The position numbers and the translations under genes were made by a program. A DNA stretch of 64,000 nt, taken from positions 66,051-130,050 of the forward strand of contig JAPDRN010000035.1 of the NCBI GenBank assembly GCA_030247855.1, read 5' to 3'. The DNA is from Knufia peltigerae. Its lineage: Eukaryota > Ascomycota > Eurotiomycetes > Chaetothyriales > Trichomeriaceae. This document shows, in pieces, positions 1 through 10,615 of the stretch; the stretch's first letter is position 1; each line of letters opens with the position of its first letter. The notes beneath the pieces are model-generated. The model ran no database searches. It was not told the DNA's origin and saw nothing but the letters and a program-made list of their open reading frames with translations.

Positions 1-246
1 GATCGCATCGTAATCGGTCTTAGAGGTGTCTTTGTTCGATGGAGTGCTCGGCTTATCCCATGAGAATTTCCCAGCAGCTTGCTCGGCAAGAGGTTGCGCG
101 TATGAAGATAACGAGGAGGTAGAAACAAAGTAAAAGATGGTGACACACTGAGAAAGTCAGAATAATATCTTGAAGCCTTCTTGGATTTTACTTACGACCA
201 ACGCAACCACCAGATACCTGACTATCCTTCCTGAGCCACCCGCCAT
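1..246 (-). CDS. N-terminus of a type II membrane protein (partial, runs off the left edge)
   Basis: An ATG at 246 opens a 17-codon first exon (246-196). A GTAAGT donor at 195 and a CAG acceptor at 148 define a 48-nt intron, and exon 2 stays open from 147 to the window edge. The 66 visible residues are a short basic cytosolic tail, one hydrophobic helix (about residues 9-26, containing YLVVALV then CVTIFYFV) and a Ser/Pro/Lys-rich stem. This is the shape of a Golgi type II enzyme. Fungal KRE2/MNT1 alpha-1,2-mannosyltransferases begin this way, but the catalytic domain lies outside the window, so that identity is inference only. The gene is divergent from PAT1. Confidence 0.6.
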
Positions 247-1095
247 GTTGGACGTGTCCGGCGGAGCGGTCGATGAAGAACAAGGCTCAGATCGGTGTGA
301 TACAATGCTCCAGGCAGCTGTAGGAATAAAGTGTATTAAGGATGAGGTGGTGACCTCTAAAAGGGTGGTGGGCAGTATTAACAGGTTGGCATCAGGCCTG
401 CGCCTCTCGGTGTCCGGATAACGAAGACACAATAGAAATATTGTTGAACAAAGAAAGCCACCTCCCACTGACTGAGTGAATGAAAAAGAAGAGGAGATTA
501 AGCAGGTAGCACAATGTGATTTCGTGTTCGGAGCGACTGGATCCAAAATTCCAAGATTTCAGAAGATGAGAGGTAAAAGGAGAGCGACGCGCAAGCCGGG
601 GAGACGTGTAACAAGTTTCTTTTTGGGCGCTGAGAAACGTTTACTGGACCCGTATGCGGAATCCCTGTAGGGCCTTCCAACCCTTTTTTTAGGGGCTTCT
701 CGCCAGGCGTCGCCTTAGGCACATCGTGGCACCTGCGGCCACCTGCGTAACCCTGCTCAGTTACCTAAGCACCCTCGTACTCGTACTCGAGGTCACGTGT
801 TGTCGCGGCCTCGACCACTTATTACTCCTCATTCAGTTTTGGTTTGTCGAATTAGATCACCACCCATCCGATCCTGAGCCACACATCTCTCTGTCTTGGA
901 TCTACAACTTTCCACATCTTTTTGTCAAGGAGGCCTGGGCGCTTTTCTGACATCGAACAATTTTGATCGTACTGGATGTATGTCCTACTGCTCATTCACT
1001 CGAGGACAGAGTCGGAGTGGGGTAGAGAAGGGATAGACAGCTAGACTCTCGCACAAAATCAACAATACTCAAACTTGGGCGTGTTTCGCGGCGCG
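247..1095. promoter_or_regulatory. Divergent promoter region
   Basis: This 849-bp spacer separates two divergently transcribed genes. It has no convincing coding potential: the short frames here have no recognisable similarity. The part nearest PAT1 is its probable 5' leader. Confidence 0.4.
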
Positions 1096-3549
1096 ATGTC
1101 GTTCTTCGGCTTCGACACTTCTCTGCCCAGAGACAAACCTGGAGGAGGAAACAAGGGAATATTTGAGCACAGCAACCCTTTCAACGAGGTCGCAAAAGCC
1201 CGTAAACTGCAGGCATTTCATGATGACGACCAGGAAATGTAGGTCGCCACTCAGAAAGATTGAGACTCTCGCTAATTATTTTCCAGAATCGATTTCGAGG
1301 ATACTTACGATGGCCTCGGAGATCGACTCGAAGAAACGGGCGACGATTTCAACGACGATACCTTTGGTGGCGGCGCAGAGGGGCCGAGTGGCCGAGGCGC
1401 AGGCGGGAAAGATTTCGATTTTTTCGGGAACACTGCCCAAGTGTCGGATGCGTTCGAGCAAGAACATGTCCGTTACAGCTTGCAGCATCCTGGGGCCCCC
1501 GCGGCTGGTCCCACCCAAGCCCCCAAACCCAAGAGAACGGGCTATGAGAAATATCAAGATCCAGGGTATATCCCAGATATTCAGGCAAAATCAGGGGCAT
1601 GGAGTTCAAAAGCACAAGCAGCGCCTCGAGCACAAGAGGAGCGTATCAGCACGGCTCGACCTGTTGCTCCAGCCCCGGCGCCTATTGCTGAACCCCCAAA
1701 GATGATGAGTTTGGAGGAAGTAGAAGCTGCACTTCTTGCACAACAACAGCAGCAGCAGCAGCAACTGCATCAGCATCCATTTCCTTTGCATCAGCCATTC
1801 CCGTTCCCGGCCCAGCACATGCAGCCTCCACCACCACAGCCGTTCCCGCAGATGCCACCACCTGAAGCCGTTCATCAACCACCTCCCCCGCCACCTCCTT
1901 CGTCAAGTCCCCCCAGAGGCCACAATCGTATGCCATCACAGCCTCAACAACCAGGACATCAGCCTCTTCAGATTCTCCAGAACCCTAATCGGGCTCGACA
2001 CTCTCCGCAGCCGAGTTTGGATCAAATACCATCAATGGGACCTGGAGGTCTCCCTGTTATAACTCATCCTCAGCAGTTGATGGACTTGTCCGAAGAACAA
2101 CGACGGACTTATCTGGAGGAAGATGCGAAGAGAGCCAAGCGTAATCATAAGATCTTCATGCTCTCCAAGGGAAATGGCTTGATGACACCGCAAGATAAAA
2201 ATTTCATTACACGAATTCAACTTCAACAACTGGTGACGGCAACCGGAGCTTCCGCAGATGCCGATCCTGAAGCAACCCTTAACGAGGATTTCTATTATCA
2301 GGTCTATAGTCAGATACGCGGCGCTCCCAGACAGCATCCTACTCAGCCATTGGGTCACTTTGCACAAACTTATCTGTTCCAAACCGGAAATCGTGTCCGT
2401 GGCCGAAAACAACAGATAGTCGCTGACAACCACATGCAGAGGATGCAACAACAAGTTCAACGCGCTGTCGAAGCTGCTAAGCTGAAACCAAAGAACAAGC
2501 AATTGATTATTGAAGGAAGCCTGGGAAAGATTTCGTTCAGCAATGCCAAAACACCAAAGCCTCTGCTGAACATCAGAAGACAAGAGAACACTGATGGACG
2601 ACCCGCCAGTGCAAAGAAGGGTGCGCCAAGTGATCGGAAGACGATACTCAAAAATATTGAAGCGGTCTATTCCACTTTGATGAGTCTTGAAGACAACGTA
2701 CGGCAGATGCCTCCTCCACCGACCGAGGGCGATGCCGACTCAATCCAAGCTCAGCTTGAATGGCGGCAAACGATGCAGGAGCTCAACACAAAGCTGTGGC
2801 AAGATTTGAAGATCCTGGAACCAATTGTGCCTGGTTCCGCGGTGACACATCCATTCATTGCGTTTCTGTCTTTTGCCAAGGGCAAGAAGGCCATTCCTCG
2901 AGTGTTCCATCAAATCGATCAAGAGCAACGAGTAACGATCTTGACCATGATCGTTGTCCACCTCGACCAGCTGGACGTCATCAGAGACGCTCGTCTTGCT
3001 CCTGGAGAATCCCAACCGTCACTAGCTGTGCGCGAAGAGATCGACTTGTTCTCACAAACTGTCATGCCATGCCTGATGCAATATGTCAGTGAGGCGCCGA
3101 TCAACATCATCATTGGCCTACTCGGATTGCTGATTGATCACACAAATGTTGTGCAAGTTGCGCACACCAAAATTGGTGTCGCCATGTTGACGATGCTTCT
3201 GACTCGCGCCGAGATCGTCAAAGAATCTGGCGGTGTTTCCGACCAGGAATGGCAGCAGTGGACAGAGCTATACAATCGTCTCTTCGATATGCTCGAGCCT
3301 GTCTTGGGCTCAATCTTCCCTGCTGCCGTCAATGCCGGCGATGATATGTATGTCTGGCAATTTTTGGCCGCGGTGGGTATTGGGGCCAGTCCAGAACAAC
3401 AACAGCGACTGGTTATTGGAGTCAAGGACAGAGTGATGGAAACGGTTCAACAGAGCAAGGCTTTGCCTGCAGAGATGTCTAGTGTTAGACTTGGTAACGT
3501 CAACTTGTTTATGAGGGCCATTGGACTTGACGTGGAGATGCTTGGATGA
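1096..3549 (+). CDS. PAT1: PAT1-family mRNA decapping activator
   Basis: Two exons, 1096-1238 and 1287-3549, encode 801 residues. The donor is GTAGGT and the acceptor CCAG. The protein begins with MSFFGFD, and the splice creates the acidic FEDTYDGL motif typical of fungal Pat1 N-termini. A long Pro/Gln-rich disordered region follows (poly-Q near residue 195, many PPPP runs). Next come a conserved segment around GRKQQIVADNHMQRMQQQVQ and an alpha-helical C-terminal domain. Pat1 bridges deadenylated mRNA, the Lsm1-7 ring, the Dhh1 helicase and Dcp1/Dcp2 in P-bodies; this is family knowledge. The annotated start is the first ATG and gives the conserved N-terminus. Confidence 0.95.
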
Positions 3550-4044
3550 AATCTTTTACAAAGTGTGTGTGAGAGAGACAGGAAATGGTTGATTATAGTT
3601 TATTTGTTCATATACTCTTGAAAAGCACGTTGCGACTCTGGCTGTTCGCAAAAGCTCGTTCCGTAATCCGTGACCTTCGACATGCAACCTGGAAGAAACG
3701 GTACTATGCCTCTTTCGAGAATTTTGATCGTAACTGACCGAATAGGACTAGTACCTGGTATCGTACGGAGTCGAAGGAGAGCCTGCTGTTGGGCCAGATC
3801 ACGACGGTGCTTCAATCCTGGACTTCTAGCTCACTCTCTAGGACTGGTCTCGAACGGACTTGGTCGCTCGCATGGCCTTCATCCCACAATGGAACATCCC
3901 TTGGGTGATGTATGGAGGCCGCTAATGTCGCCAAAGATGCCTGCTCCTCTTTAGTACGCATCAGGTCCACGAATTCAGCAACGGCGCTGGCGTCTACAGC
4001 AAAATGTATATGATAGGCCTCGACATTGGGTGTCTGGTACGGAT

Positions 4045-4090
4045 TAATTGACAGGGGGGGTAAACCATGGTGTACCCCCCCTGTCAATTA
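4045..4090. repeat. 46-nt near-perfect palindrome (18-bp inverted repeat)
   Basis: The left arm 4045-4062 reads TAATTGACAGGGGGGGTA and its exact reverse complement occupies 4073-4090. The 10-nt spacer contains ACCATGGT, itself palindromic, so only one base pair in the 46-nt hairpin is mismatched. Seven consecutive G facing seven C makes a very stable stem. It could be a tiny palindromic insertion, a folded-back element terminus or a structured RNA signal; nothing nearby decides between these. Confidence 0.85.
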
Positions 4091-4496
4091 CCAACGATTT
4101 CACGTCGACGTTCTGAAAATTGTCGTGGAACAAAAGAACTAATTTGATGAGCAATCTACAATCTGGTATCCCGTATTTAATGACCTTTGCCTTTGCAATG
4201 ACCAATCCCATCTTGTCCTTGAATCCGAGCTCTCCTCCGGATGTTTAAAGTCGGCATCGATTTCAGAAAGTTGTGTGATTGTATCGCGTTACCTCCACAG
4301 TGTGTTAGACGCAACATGATGGTTTTACTACGCCATCAATGTTCTCCCTTTCTAGCACGGCCCATCTCCTTTCGTTGTGCAAGAGCTATTGCTTCCTGGA
4401 AACAGCAGATTGTATTCTCGAAGAAATTTGGCATTGTTCCATAGATACTCTCGACTCCGAAGCCATACATCCCACTCTGGTCCTTGTAGATTGGCA

Positions 4497-4552
4497 TTAC
4501 GATGTCAAGAACGGCAAATGTGACTTACGATGTCAACGATGGAAAATGTGAT
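4497..4552. repeat. 28-bp imperfect tandem direct repeat
   Basis: Two adjacent copies start with TTACGATGTCAA at 4497 and 4525 and end in AAATGTGA. I count about 23 of 28 matching positions. No coding gene covers it. Confidence 0.6.
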
Positions 4553-4883
4553 TCTGCTTTGTTCATTTTTCGGCCCCTCCATGCAGCAAGACTTTCACCG
4601 CTAGAACATCTCCTGTAGTGGACATCTCTGCTCGTAGTAAAGGCATTTGATCCTCTAGCCGGTCGACACTGAGAAGCATCGAGATTGGCAAGGACACTGC
4701 CAAATATAGGACGTCACTGCTTGAAGACCATGTATATAAGTAGATCAGGTTCACAACATATCGTCTGGAGGTTAGATGTGCTCTTCCTTGTGTGCTCTCA
4801 ACATTTCGTTCAGCGCCTTTCAATACACGTGGTCGCTGCAATAGTCCAGGACAGATCCTTGTTCATACTTATATCAAGACAGC

Positions 4884-5405
4884 ATGAGTGACTCTTTGAG
4901 TGCAGAGACCACCTCCCAAGGTGCACCGGGCCTGGAAAGCTCTGAAATATCCAGTCTTTCTGACGAGACCAAAAATCACTGTCAAAATGGCCCGCAACTA
5001 CAGATTCCAGGTAAGTTGTTGGCTTCCGAATCGAATATGCTCAAACACGTTGGCTCTTGAAATAAGGCTGACTCACCCGAAGCCCATGGACAAGGTAGTC
5101 AACCTGTCTGTACACATCTTTCTGGTCGGGCAACAAGTTGGGGTCGAAGCAACGTCGAAAGACCGCGATGTGGACGATGCATCACAAGCCGAAAGCGCTG
5201 TGATGGGGTTAAACCCGTCTGTGGCAATTGCCAGAAGCCAGAGCGCTGTTACTGGCCAGCAGGAAACCCTTCCAGAAGCGGTCTTATCGAATTGCGTAAT
5301 AGTTCGCAACGACTTGACGAAGAGAAGACACAGAATATTGATCTTCAGAAAGTCGGAGAGCGCTCGACAAGCAACAACGGAGCGGAAGCAACAATTAGCA
5401 ACTAG
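4884..5405 (+). CDS. Small Zn2Cys6 DNA-binding protein, no middle homology region
   Basis: Exon 1 is 4884-5010, followed by a GTAAGT donor. The best acceptor is the AG at 5082, 14 nt after the branch-like CTGAC; the AG at 5094 also keeps the frame. Exon 2 runs to a TAG at 5403-5405, giving about 149 residues. Residues about 72-98 form a six-cysteine motif C-x2-C-x6-C-x6-C-x2-C-x5-C with the basic SRKRCDG core of fungal binuclear zinc clusters. No regulatory domain follows; the tail is short, polar and Gln/Ser-rich. It may be a real short regulator (aflR-like N-terminus only), or the 5' part of a truncated transcription factor. It lies just upstream of the enzyme run at 6.4-15 kb, so a regulatory link is possible but only inferred. 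Confidence 0.6.
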
Positions 5406-6433
5406 TGCTGCGGCAATTCAAGCAAAATTTATTTCCCCAAGCCACGCTTTCGAACAAGTTCAAGTACAATCCTGTTGCGAGTGGTGGGAACATTTGAATT
5501 GAATCAGAAAGAAAGGCCCAGTAGTGCACGAGAATACCCGGTATTAGTGTTTACCAGTGACCAGAATAGAAGCTTACCTGATTTTCACATCTGATGAGCT
5601 TCGCAGTGTCACTTGGAACCTGAACGGTTCAACACCGTAACAGATCAAAAGATTGACTGAAGGATGGATTTTGTGTCGGCTTCTGGCTATTGCATAGCTT
5701 TTAACTGCAACCTCACTTTCATTAAGCATCATTTGAGTTATGCTGAACTTCAGTTGTCAAGTATACAGTGCTGTCCTTCATCCTCTTGGTAGAAGGAACA
5801 TTAGATACTTACAATATATTCAATTCAGCAAGGGCGTTGGGAGAGATTGGCAATAGTCCGCGCCATATGGGGATGCATTGATGAGTTGACACCCCGCTAA
5901 GTGAGGGATTGCTCTCTACCATATCAGATCGTAGTAGAAAGGAGCATCAATTACCCCTCCTGGTGAGTGTTTCTCTGTCAGCATGTTTCTATCGGGCTCG
6001 TATTACTGACCACTACGAAGGACAGTCTGATACGCCATAACAGTCGAATACGCCGGTCGATCTCCACGATCAGTCATTTAACTATTCCGGATCGCTTTCG
6101 GCCCGTGGAACAAGCAATACGCATCTTGATGCTTGACGATCGAGTGCGGCCCGCGGAATATGACCTCGATATGGCCATAGAGATTGTTTCTGCCCCACGG
6201 GGTTACGGCCGGGGAAACAAGGCAAACGACGACTTGGGTGACGTCTCCTCCTGAGTTCGAATATACTTGATTTTAAATCACAGTCGGGCAATGTATCCCC
6301 TTGTGCGTTCTTGAAGATCGGCAATCTCTTGTTTAGGTTATGATCACGCCTAGAAAATAGAAAGTATAAGTACTCCCTTACCTTGAAAAAGTTCGGCGGA
6401 AAATCGACCTACGACAGAAACATTTCCGGAACA
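5406..6433. other. Non-coding interval
   Basis: About 1 kb with only short frames and no recognisable protein signature. It ends as the promoter of the metallo-beta-lactamase-fold gene. Confidence 0.4.
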
Positions 6434-7564
6434 ATGGCACCGTCACTCCTTCATCCCGCCAAGAAACCCGAGACATTGAACGCTCCTCCAGGAGCTTCGT
6501 GCAAGGTCCATATCATCGATGGCACGGCCAGGGTTACGGCACCCACGGATCTATTCATGACCCCGCCCATCCATGGCCACACACAGATGACAGTACCGGC
6601 ATTCAGTTTCTTGGTCGAACAAGTATCCTCAGGCCGGAAGATCTTGTTCGACTTGGGCCTGAGGAAAGATTGGCAGAGCCACCCTCCTGCCGTCCAGTCC
6701 CTGATCAGCGGACCGGGGTGGGCCTTTCACATCCCCAAGAACGTCAACGAAGTCCTCGAGGAGAACGGGGTCGACGTCAAGGGCGGCGCGATCGAAGCTG
6801 TAGTGTGGAGTCATTGGCACTTCGACCATACGGGAGACGTGAGCCAGTTCCCACCTAGTACGGCTTTGATCACAGGTCCCGGTGTCAGGGAGGCCTTTTT
6901 CCCTACCTACCCGGAGAACGAAAAGTCGCCTCTCTTGAGCTCTGATTTCGCGAACCGGGACCACATAGAGCTGGACTTTGACGGTCGGTCTCGGTTCAGG
7001 ATTGGCGGCCTCAGAGCCATCGATCATTTCGGGGACGGTTCGTTCTACCTTCTCGACGCCCCCGGACACGCCATCGGGCACACGTGCGGTCTGGCACGAG
7101 TCACTTCCACCCGGGAAGGCGACCCCGAGGACACGTTCATCTTCATGGGCGGCGATACGGCTCATCACGGCGGCGAGTTCCGGCCCACCGAGTACCTGCC
7201 TCTACCTGCGGAAATCTCACCGTCTCCTCACGTGTCCAAGTACGCTTCGGTTTGTCCGGGCCACCTTTTCGAGGCCATTCACCCCAGGAAAAAGGGGGTC
7301 GATCCTTACTATGACCTCTCAACACATGTTGCTCACGATTTACAAGAAGCCAAACGTTCCGTGGAACGTATGCAGGTCTTCGATGCGACGGACAATGTCC
7401 TCGTCATCATCGCCCACGACCCGACCGTCCTCGACAAGGCGAGTGGCTTGGAATGGTTCCCACACGGTACGGTGAAGAATTGGAAGGCGGCCAATGCGGC
7501 AGAGAATGTCCGCTGGATGTTTTTGAGGGATTTTGTTGCTGCAGTCGAAAATGTAGCCGCATAG
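6434..7564 (+). CDS. Metallo-beta-lactamase-fold hydrolase, lactonase-like
   Basis: This intron-free gene encodes 376 residues from the first ATG at 6434. The metal site is complete. The HxHxDH signature appears in SHWHFDHTGD, a third histidine in DAPGHAIGHT, a bridging aspartate in MGGDTAHHGG and a last histidine in IIAHDP. The overall layout resembles the AHL-lactonase/AiiA-like branch of the superfamily, which opens lactones or similar esters with two zinc ions. No signal peptide is seen, so it is probably cytosolic. The substrate cannot be read from sequence. It starts a group of small catabolic-type enzymes that reaches 14.4 kb. Confidence 0.88.
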   Translation: MAPSLLHPAKKPETLNAPPGASCKVHIIDGTARVTAPTDLFMTPPIHGHTQMTVPAFSFLVEQVSSGRKILFDLGLRKDWQSHPPAVQSLISGPGWAFHIPKNVNEVLEENGVDVKGGAIEAVVWSHWHFDHTGDVSQFPPSTALITGPGVREAFFPTYPENEKSPLLSSDFANRDHIELDFDGRSRFRIGGLRAIDHFGDGSFYLLDAPGHAIGHTCGLARVTSTREGDPEDTFIFMGGDTAHHGGEFRPTEYLPLPAEISPSPHVSKYASVCPGHLFEAIHPRKKGVDPYYDLSTHVAHDLQEAKRSVERMQVFDATDNVLVIIAHDPTVLDKASGLEWFPHGTVKNWKAANAAENVRWMFLRDFVAAVENVAA

Positions 7565-7919
7565 TTTCACTAAGGGAAGAAGTACCATCTGGATTGAATA
7601 TTTGACAATACTGTACCCAAAAGGAGGCTTCTGTGCCCAACCTCTGTGAGTTTGTAATTCCAATGATCAGAAGTCCGCAATAGATGTGCGATTCCAACCA
7701 AGCGATAGGCACCTTCTAGTTTTTGCTCAAATCGTATGTGATGTAGAACTTGGATTATAAATTTATACATGTGTGCAAACGTACTTCGGACGTGTGTTCG
7801 AGGATTGCTCCCTTAAAAGATCCTCTAACCCCGTAAGGCTCATTAACTAACGTGTAGATCAGTAGTGAACGGCCGCAGCATTTTAGGACTGTAACATCAA
7901 CTTATCCGGTCATGAACCT
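7565..7919. other. Convergent intergenic spacer
   Basis: This 355-bp region between two convergent genes presumably holds both 3' UTRs. I see no other feature. Confidence 0.4.
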
Positions 7920-8363
7920 CTAAAAGTCTGACATTTCGGTGACGGAAAAGCTTCGAAAATCCTGCAACGCCGCGACACGATGTGGTTGAATTTCCCTGTT
8001 GTACTTCTCGTCTTGGAGGACCGACTTGAAAGCGGCCCAGGACGCAAACTTGACCAAAAGGACGACATCCCAACTTTCTCCTTCTTCTGGCACCGCGACG
8101 ATCTGCGTGTGTGCTTTGCCCAAGAACACGATGGAAACATCCAGCCCCATCTCGCCTGCTCGCTGGACGAACATGTTCTTATATTGGATGTACGCCTCCC
8201 TCCCTGGCGCCGCTCCTAATTTGGGTCCTTGGTAGTCCGCGCTGTACGTGGCGTGTGGCTTGAACTTCATCAGGTTCATCATGACATAAGGTTGGTCCGC
8301 TGGGATGACCTTGGTGGCTGCCTCGAGGTCACCCAAGTAGTGTTCGGCATTGGTGTTTGCCAT
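7920..8363 (-). CDS. DUF1330-like dimeric alpha-beta-barrel protein
   Basis: A single exon encodes 147 residues, starting MANTNAEHYL and ending VTEMSDF. It has the fold pattern of DUF1330/NIPSNAP-like proteins: a strand in PYVMMNLMKFKP, a Tyr-rich helix with GREAYIQYKNMF, a strand SIVFLGKAHTQIV, and a final DVVLLVKFASWAAFKSVL strand-helix pair. Such proteins form ferredoxin-like dimers and are often found beside catabolic enzymes; the biochemical role is unknown. No signal peptide. It converges on the hydrolase gene to its left. Confidence 0.8.
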   Translation of the reverse strand: MANTNAEHYLGDLEAATKVIPADQPYVMMNLMKFKPHATYSADYQGPKLGAAPGREAYIQYKNMFVQRAGEMGLDVSIVFLGKAHTQIVAVPEEGESWDVVLLVKFASWAAFKSVLQDEKYNREIQPHRVAALQDFRSFSVTEMSDF

Positions 8364-9464
8364 TCTATTTTATGATGGCAATGATATTTGCAAGTATCGA
8401 AATGGTGGTTGGGTAACGGCAGAAAGGCTCAGAATGATTTCAGAATGTCTTCAAGTCAGACCACCGTTGAGGTATGACTGAAAAGTGCGTTGTCAATATT
8501 GTCTGCATATGGTAGTCGAGCTCAATCCAACATCTGGATTTGTAAGATGGCACGACTATGTTGGGGTATCAATTGTCAGCAGCATCATCTCACAGCCGCG
8601 GAGTTACCTCTGTAGCGAGAAGATCAAAGGCTTTCTCTCTGTCGTTGAGTGTGCATGTTTGACTACCAAGGGTCTTCTGAATGCATCATATTGCATACGG
8701 TTACAGCTCAACTCTATACCAAAAGTGGATACTTCCTGAAATGTCAGTGACACTATCTCGATCGCTTTGGATTTCGCATTGAGAGATATCTACTCCCCAA
8801 CTAGAAAATCATTTATGACATCGAATTCCGAAGAACCGGGCATCGTTGTGCTGCCGTCGTCATCGCACTGTCGGCATGTTCAGTAATACGTTCTGTTCTG
8901 GTTTGGTGACTGTGCCGATCCGCGGGCCGAGTGAACAGGTCAACTTCACTGGGGTATTCCCAGTAAATGTTGTATCGTTGATGTCTTCTTCCACTTAGAA
9001 CTCGCAAGACTTGAACTCTTCACCGCGGCCCATGGTAAATTATTCGGCGCTCCAGAGATCGAGACATCGGGTTCAAACCCAGTTCAACCATAGACGTGAC
9101 TTCGCACTCACTCGACTTCGGCTTCATGACAGGAAATTCAACGCTCCTTGACACGGATTCTATGCCTTGTCCTTCTCCGACTACCGTAGGACTTGCTCCG
9201 GGAATCAAGTGGTTTGACATATTCCGTGTGTCAAGCGTATAAGATCATGCAGCCGAATCCTATGTACAATCTTTAGAGGAGTCTTTTACATATTTGGAAA
9301 TAGAAGTGAAGAAGCAGACCATTGACCTCTGTCCAAGATCTCTCTTGTCTTTTGGAATTGTATGTTTTATTGCTGTGACCTTATTACTTGCCTTGTACAG
9401 ACACCGGTGGCATTGAGGGAACATTCTCCAGGACTGATTCGTACCTTGGTAACGATTCATCAAG
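8364..9464. other. Intergenic interval, no supported gene
   Basis: About 1.1 kb upstream of two divergent genes. Minus-strand frames at 9220-9020 and 9007-8813 have no start context, splice signals or similarity that I can support. Confidence 0.35.
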
Positions 9465-10544
9465 ATGGAAGGGGATTTTGGGTTCATTGGTTTGTTCTAT
9501 TCCATTGAAGCGAATTAGATCCCTAAGGCCAACTAATCACCAATAGGCCTCGGAAATATGGGATACCATATGGCTGGAAATATACGCAAGAAGATGGCGC
9601 CAACTACAACCCTACACGTCTTTGATGTCGTTGCCGAAGCATGTGAGCGGTTTGTGAAGAACTTTGGTCAGTTTGGTCCGATTCAAATTGCTCGGACCGC
9701 GAGAGAGGTGGCAGAGAAGTCTCAGACGGTGATATCTATGATTCCAAACGGCGGCAACGTGAAGGAAGTCTACCTCGACCCCCAAGACGGAGTCGTAGCG
9801 GCCAGCAAATTTGCAGATCGTTTGATGTTGGAGTGTAGTACGATCGAAGTCAAGGTTTCGCAGGACATTGGACACTCAATCATGGATGCCACTCAGGGAC
9901 TCTATGTCGACACGCCAGTTTCTGGAGGCGTTGCAGGCGCCGAAGCCGGGACTTTGTCATTCATGGTAGGCTTTGAGGGAGCACATAACTCGGACCCGAA
10001 ACGGAGACGCATTCAAGGAATTCTCAATTCAATGGGTTCCCCGGAACGAATCACATTCTGTGGGAAACTCGGTGCGGGCCTCGTGTGCAAAACTGTCAAC
10101 AATTACATTGGTCTGAGCAATATAGTGACGACAGCACAAGGCATGGCGTTCGGCATCAAACATGGAGTGGACAAGATGACTCTTTACAAGTGCATCAAAG
10201 GGTCGAGTGGTGACTCTTGGGTCATGGACAACGCTCAACCAGTCCCCGGCATTCATGCTAAATCAGCCTCTACAAATGGATTTCGGCCGACATTTGCACC
10301 TCGTCTGTGTGTCAAAGATGTGTCGTTGGCCCTGAAAGCGGCAAAGGAGACTGGCATCGAAGCATCAATGGGCGAGGCAGCTTTGAAGATCTTCAAGACG
10401 ACGAATGATGACCCACGGACGACAGTGAGTTTTCCTTTTCTGTATTCCCTCACAAGACTAGCAAGACTAAGTTTGGACGTGTAGAACCTTGATTGCTCCG
10501 CAGTATGGCTTCACATTAGCCATGAGGTAGATAACTTGCAGTAG
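9465..10544 (+). CDS. 3-hydroxyisobutyrate dehydrogenase-like NAD(P)-dependent enzyme
   Basis: Three exons: 9465-9489, 9547-10424 and 10485-10544, giving 320 residues. The tiny first exon is needed because the first splice rebuilds the Rossmann motif GFIGLGNMG at residues about 6-14. The substrate-binding signature DTPVSGGVAGAEAGTL follows. The catalytic lysine lies in GAGLVCKTVNNY, and the C-terminal all-alpha domain is complete through LDCSAVWLHIS. Family members oxidise beta-hydroxyacids such as 3-hydroxyisobutyrate in valine breakdown. No clear mitochondrial presequence is visible, so it may act on another beta-hydroxyacid in the cytosol. The third exon would be missed without splicing, because the frame runs into a stop inside intron 2. 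Confidence 0.9.
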
Positions 10545-10615
10545 GAGACTTATGTTGGACCATGGAGTGAACCGCAAACCTTTCTTGCAAGATAGTGTCT
10601 CGACATGGTATCGAG

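Larger units (their letters stand above)
3550..4883. other. Gene-poor interval with decayed or minor ORFs
   Basis: No recognised gene. Two minus-strand frames (4087-3812, then 3815-3600) overlap by a few bases and look like one coding stretch broken by a frame change. They read about 91 and 71 residues of ordinary composition with no family I recognise, and could be a relic or a small hypothetical gene. The interval also holds a strong hairpin at 4045-4090 and a 28-bp direct repeat at 4497-4552. Confidence 0.35.

Noticed and set aside
9070..9080. GGTTCAAACCC matches the tRNA box B consensus
   Set aside because: The T-arm stem does not pair correctly and there is no box A upstream; likely chance.
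8813..9220. Two adjacent minus-strand frames between the DUF1330-like and dehydrogenase genes
   Set aside because: No splice sites that join them sensibly and no recognisable family; not enough to call a gene.
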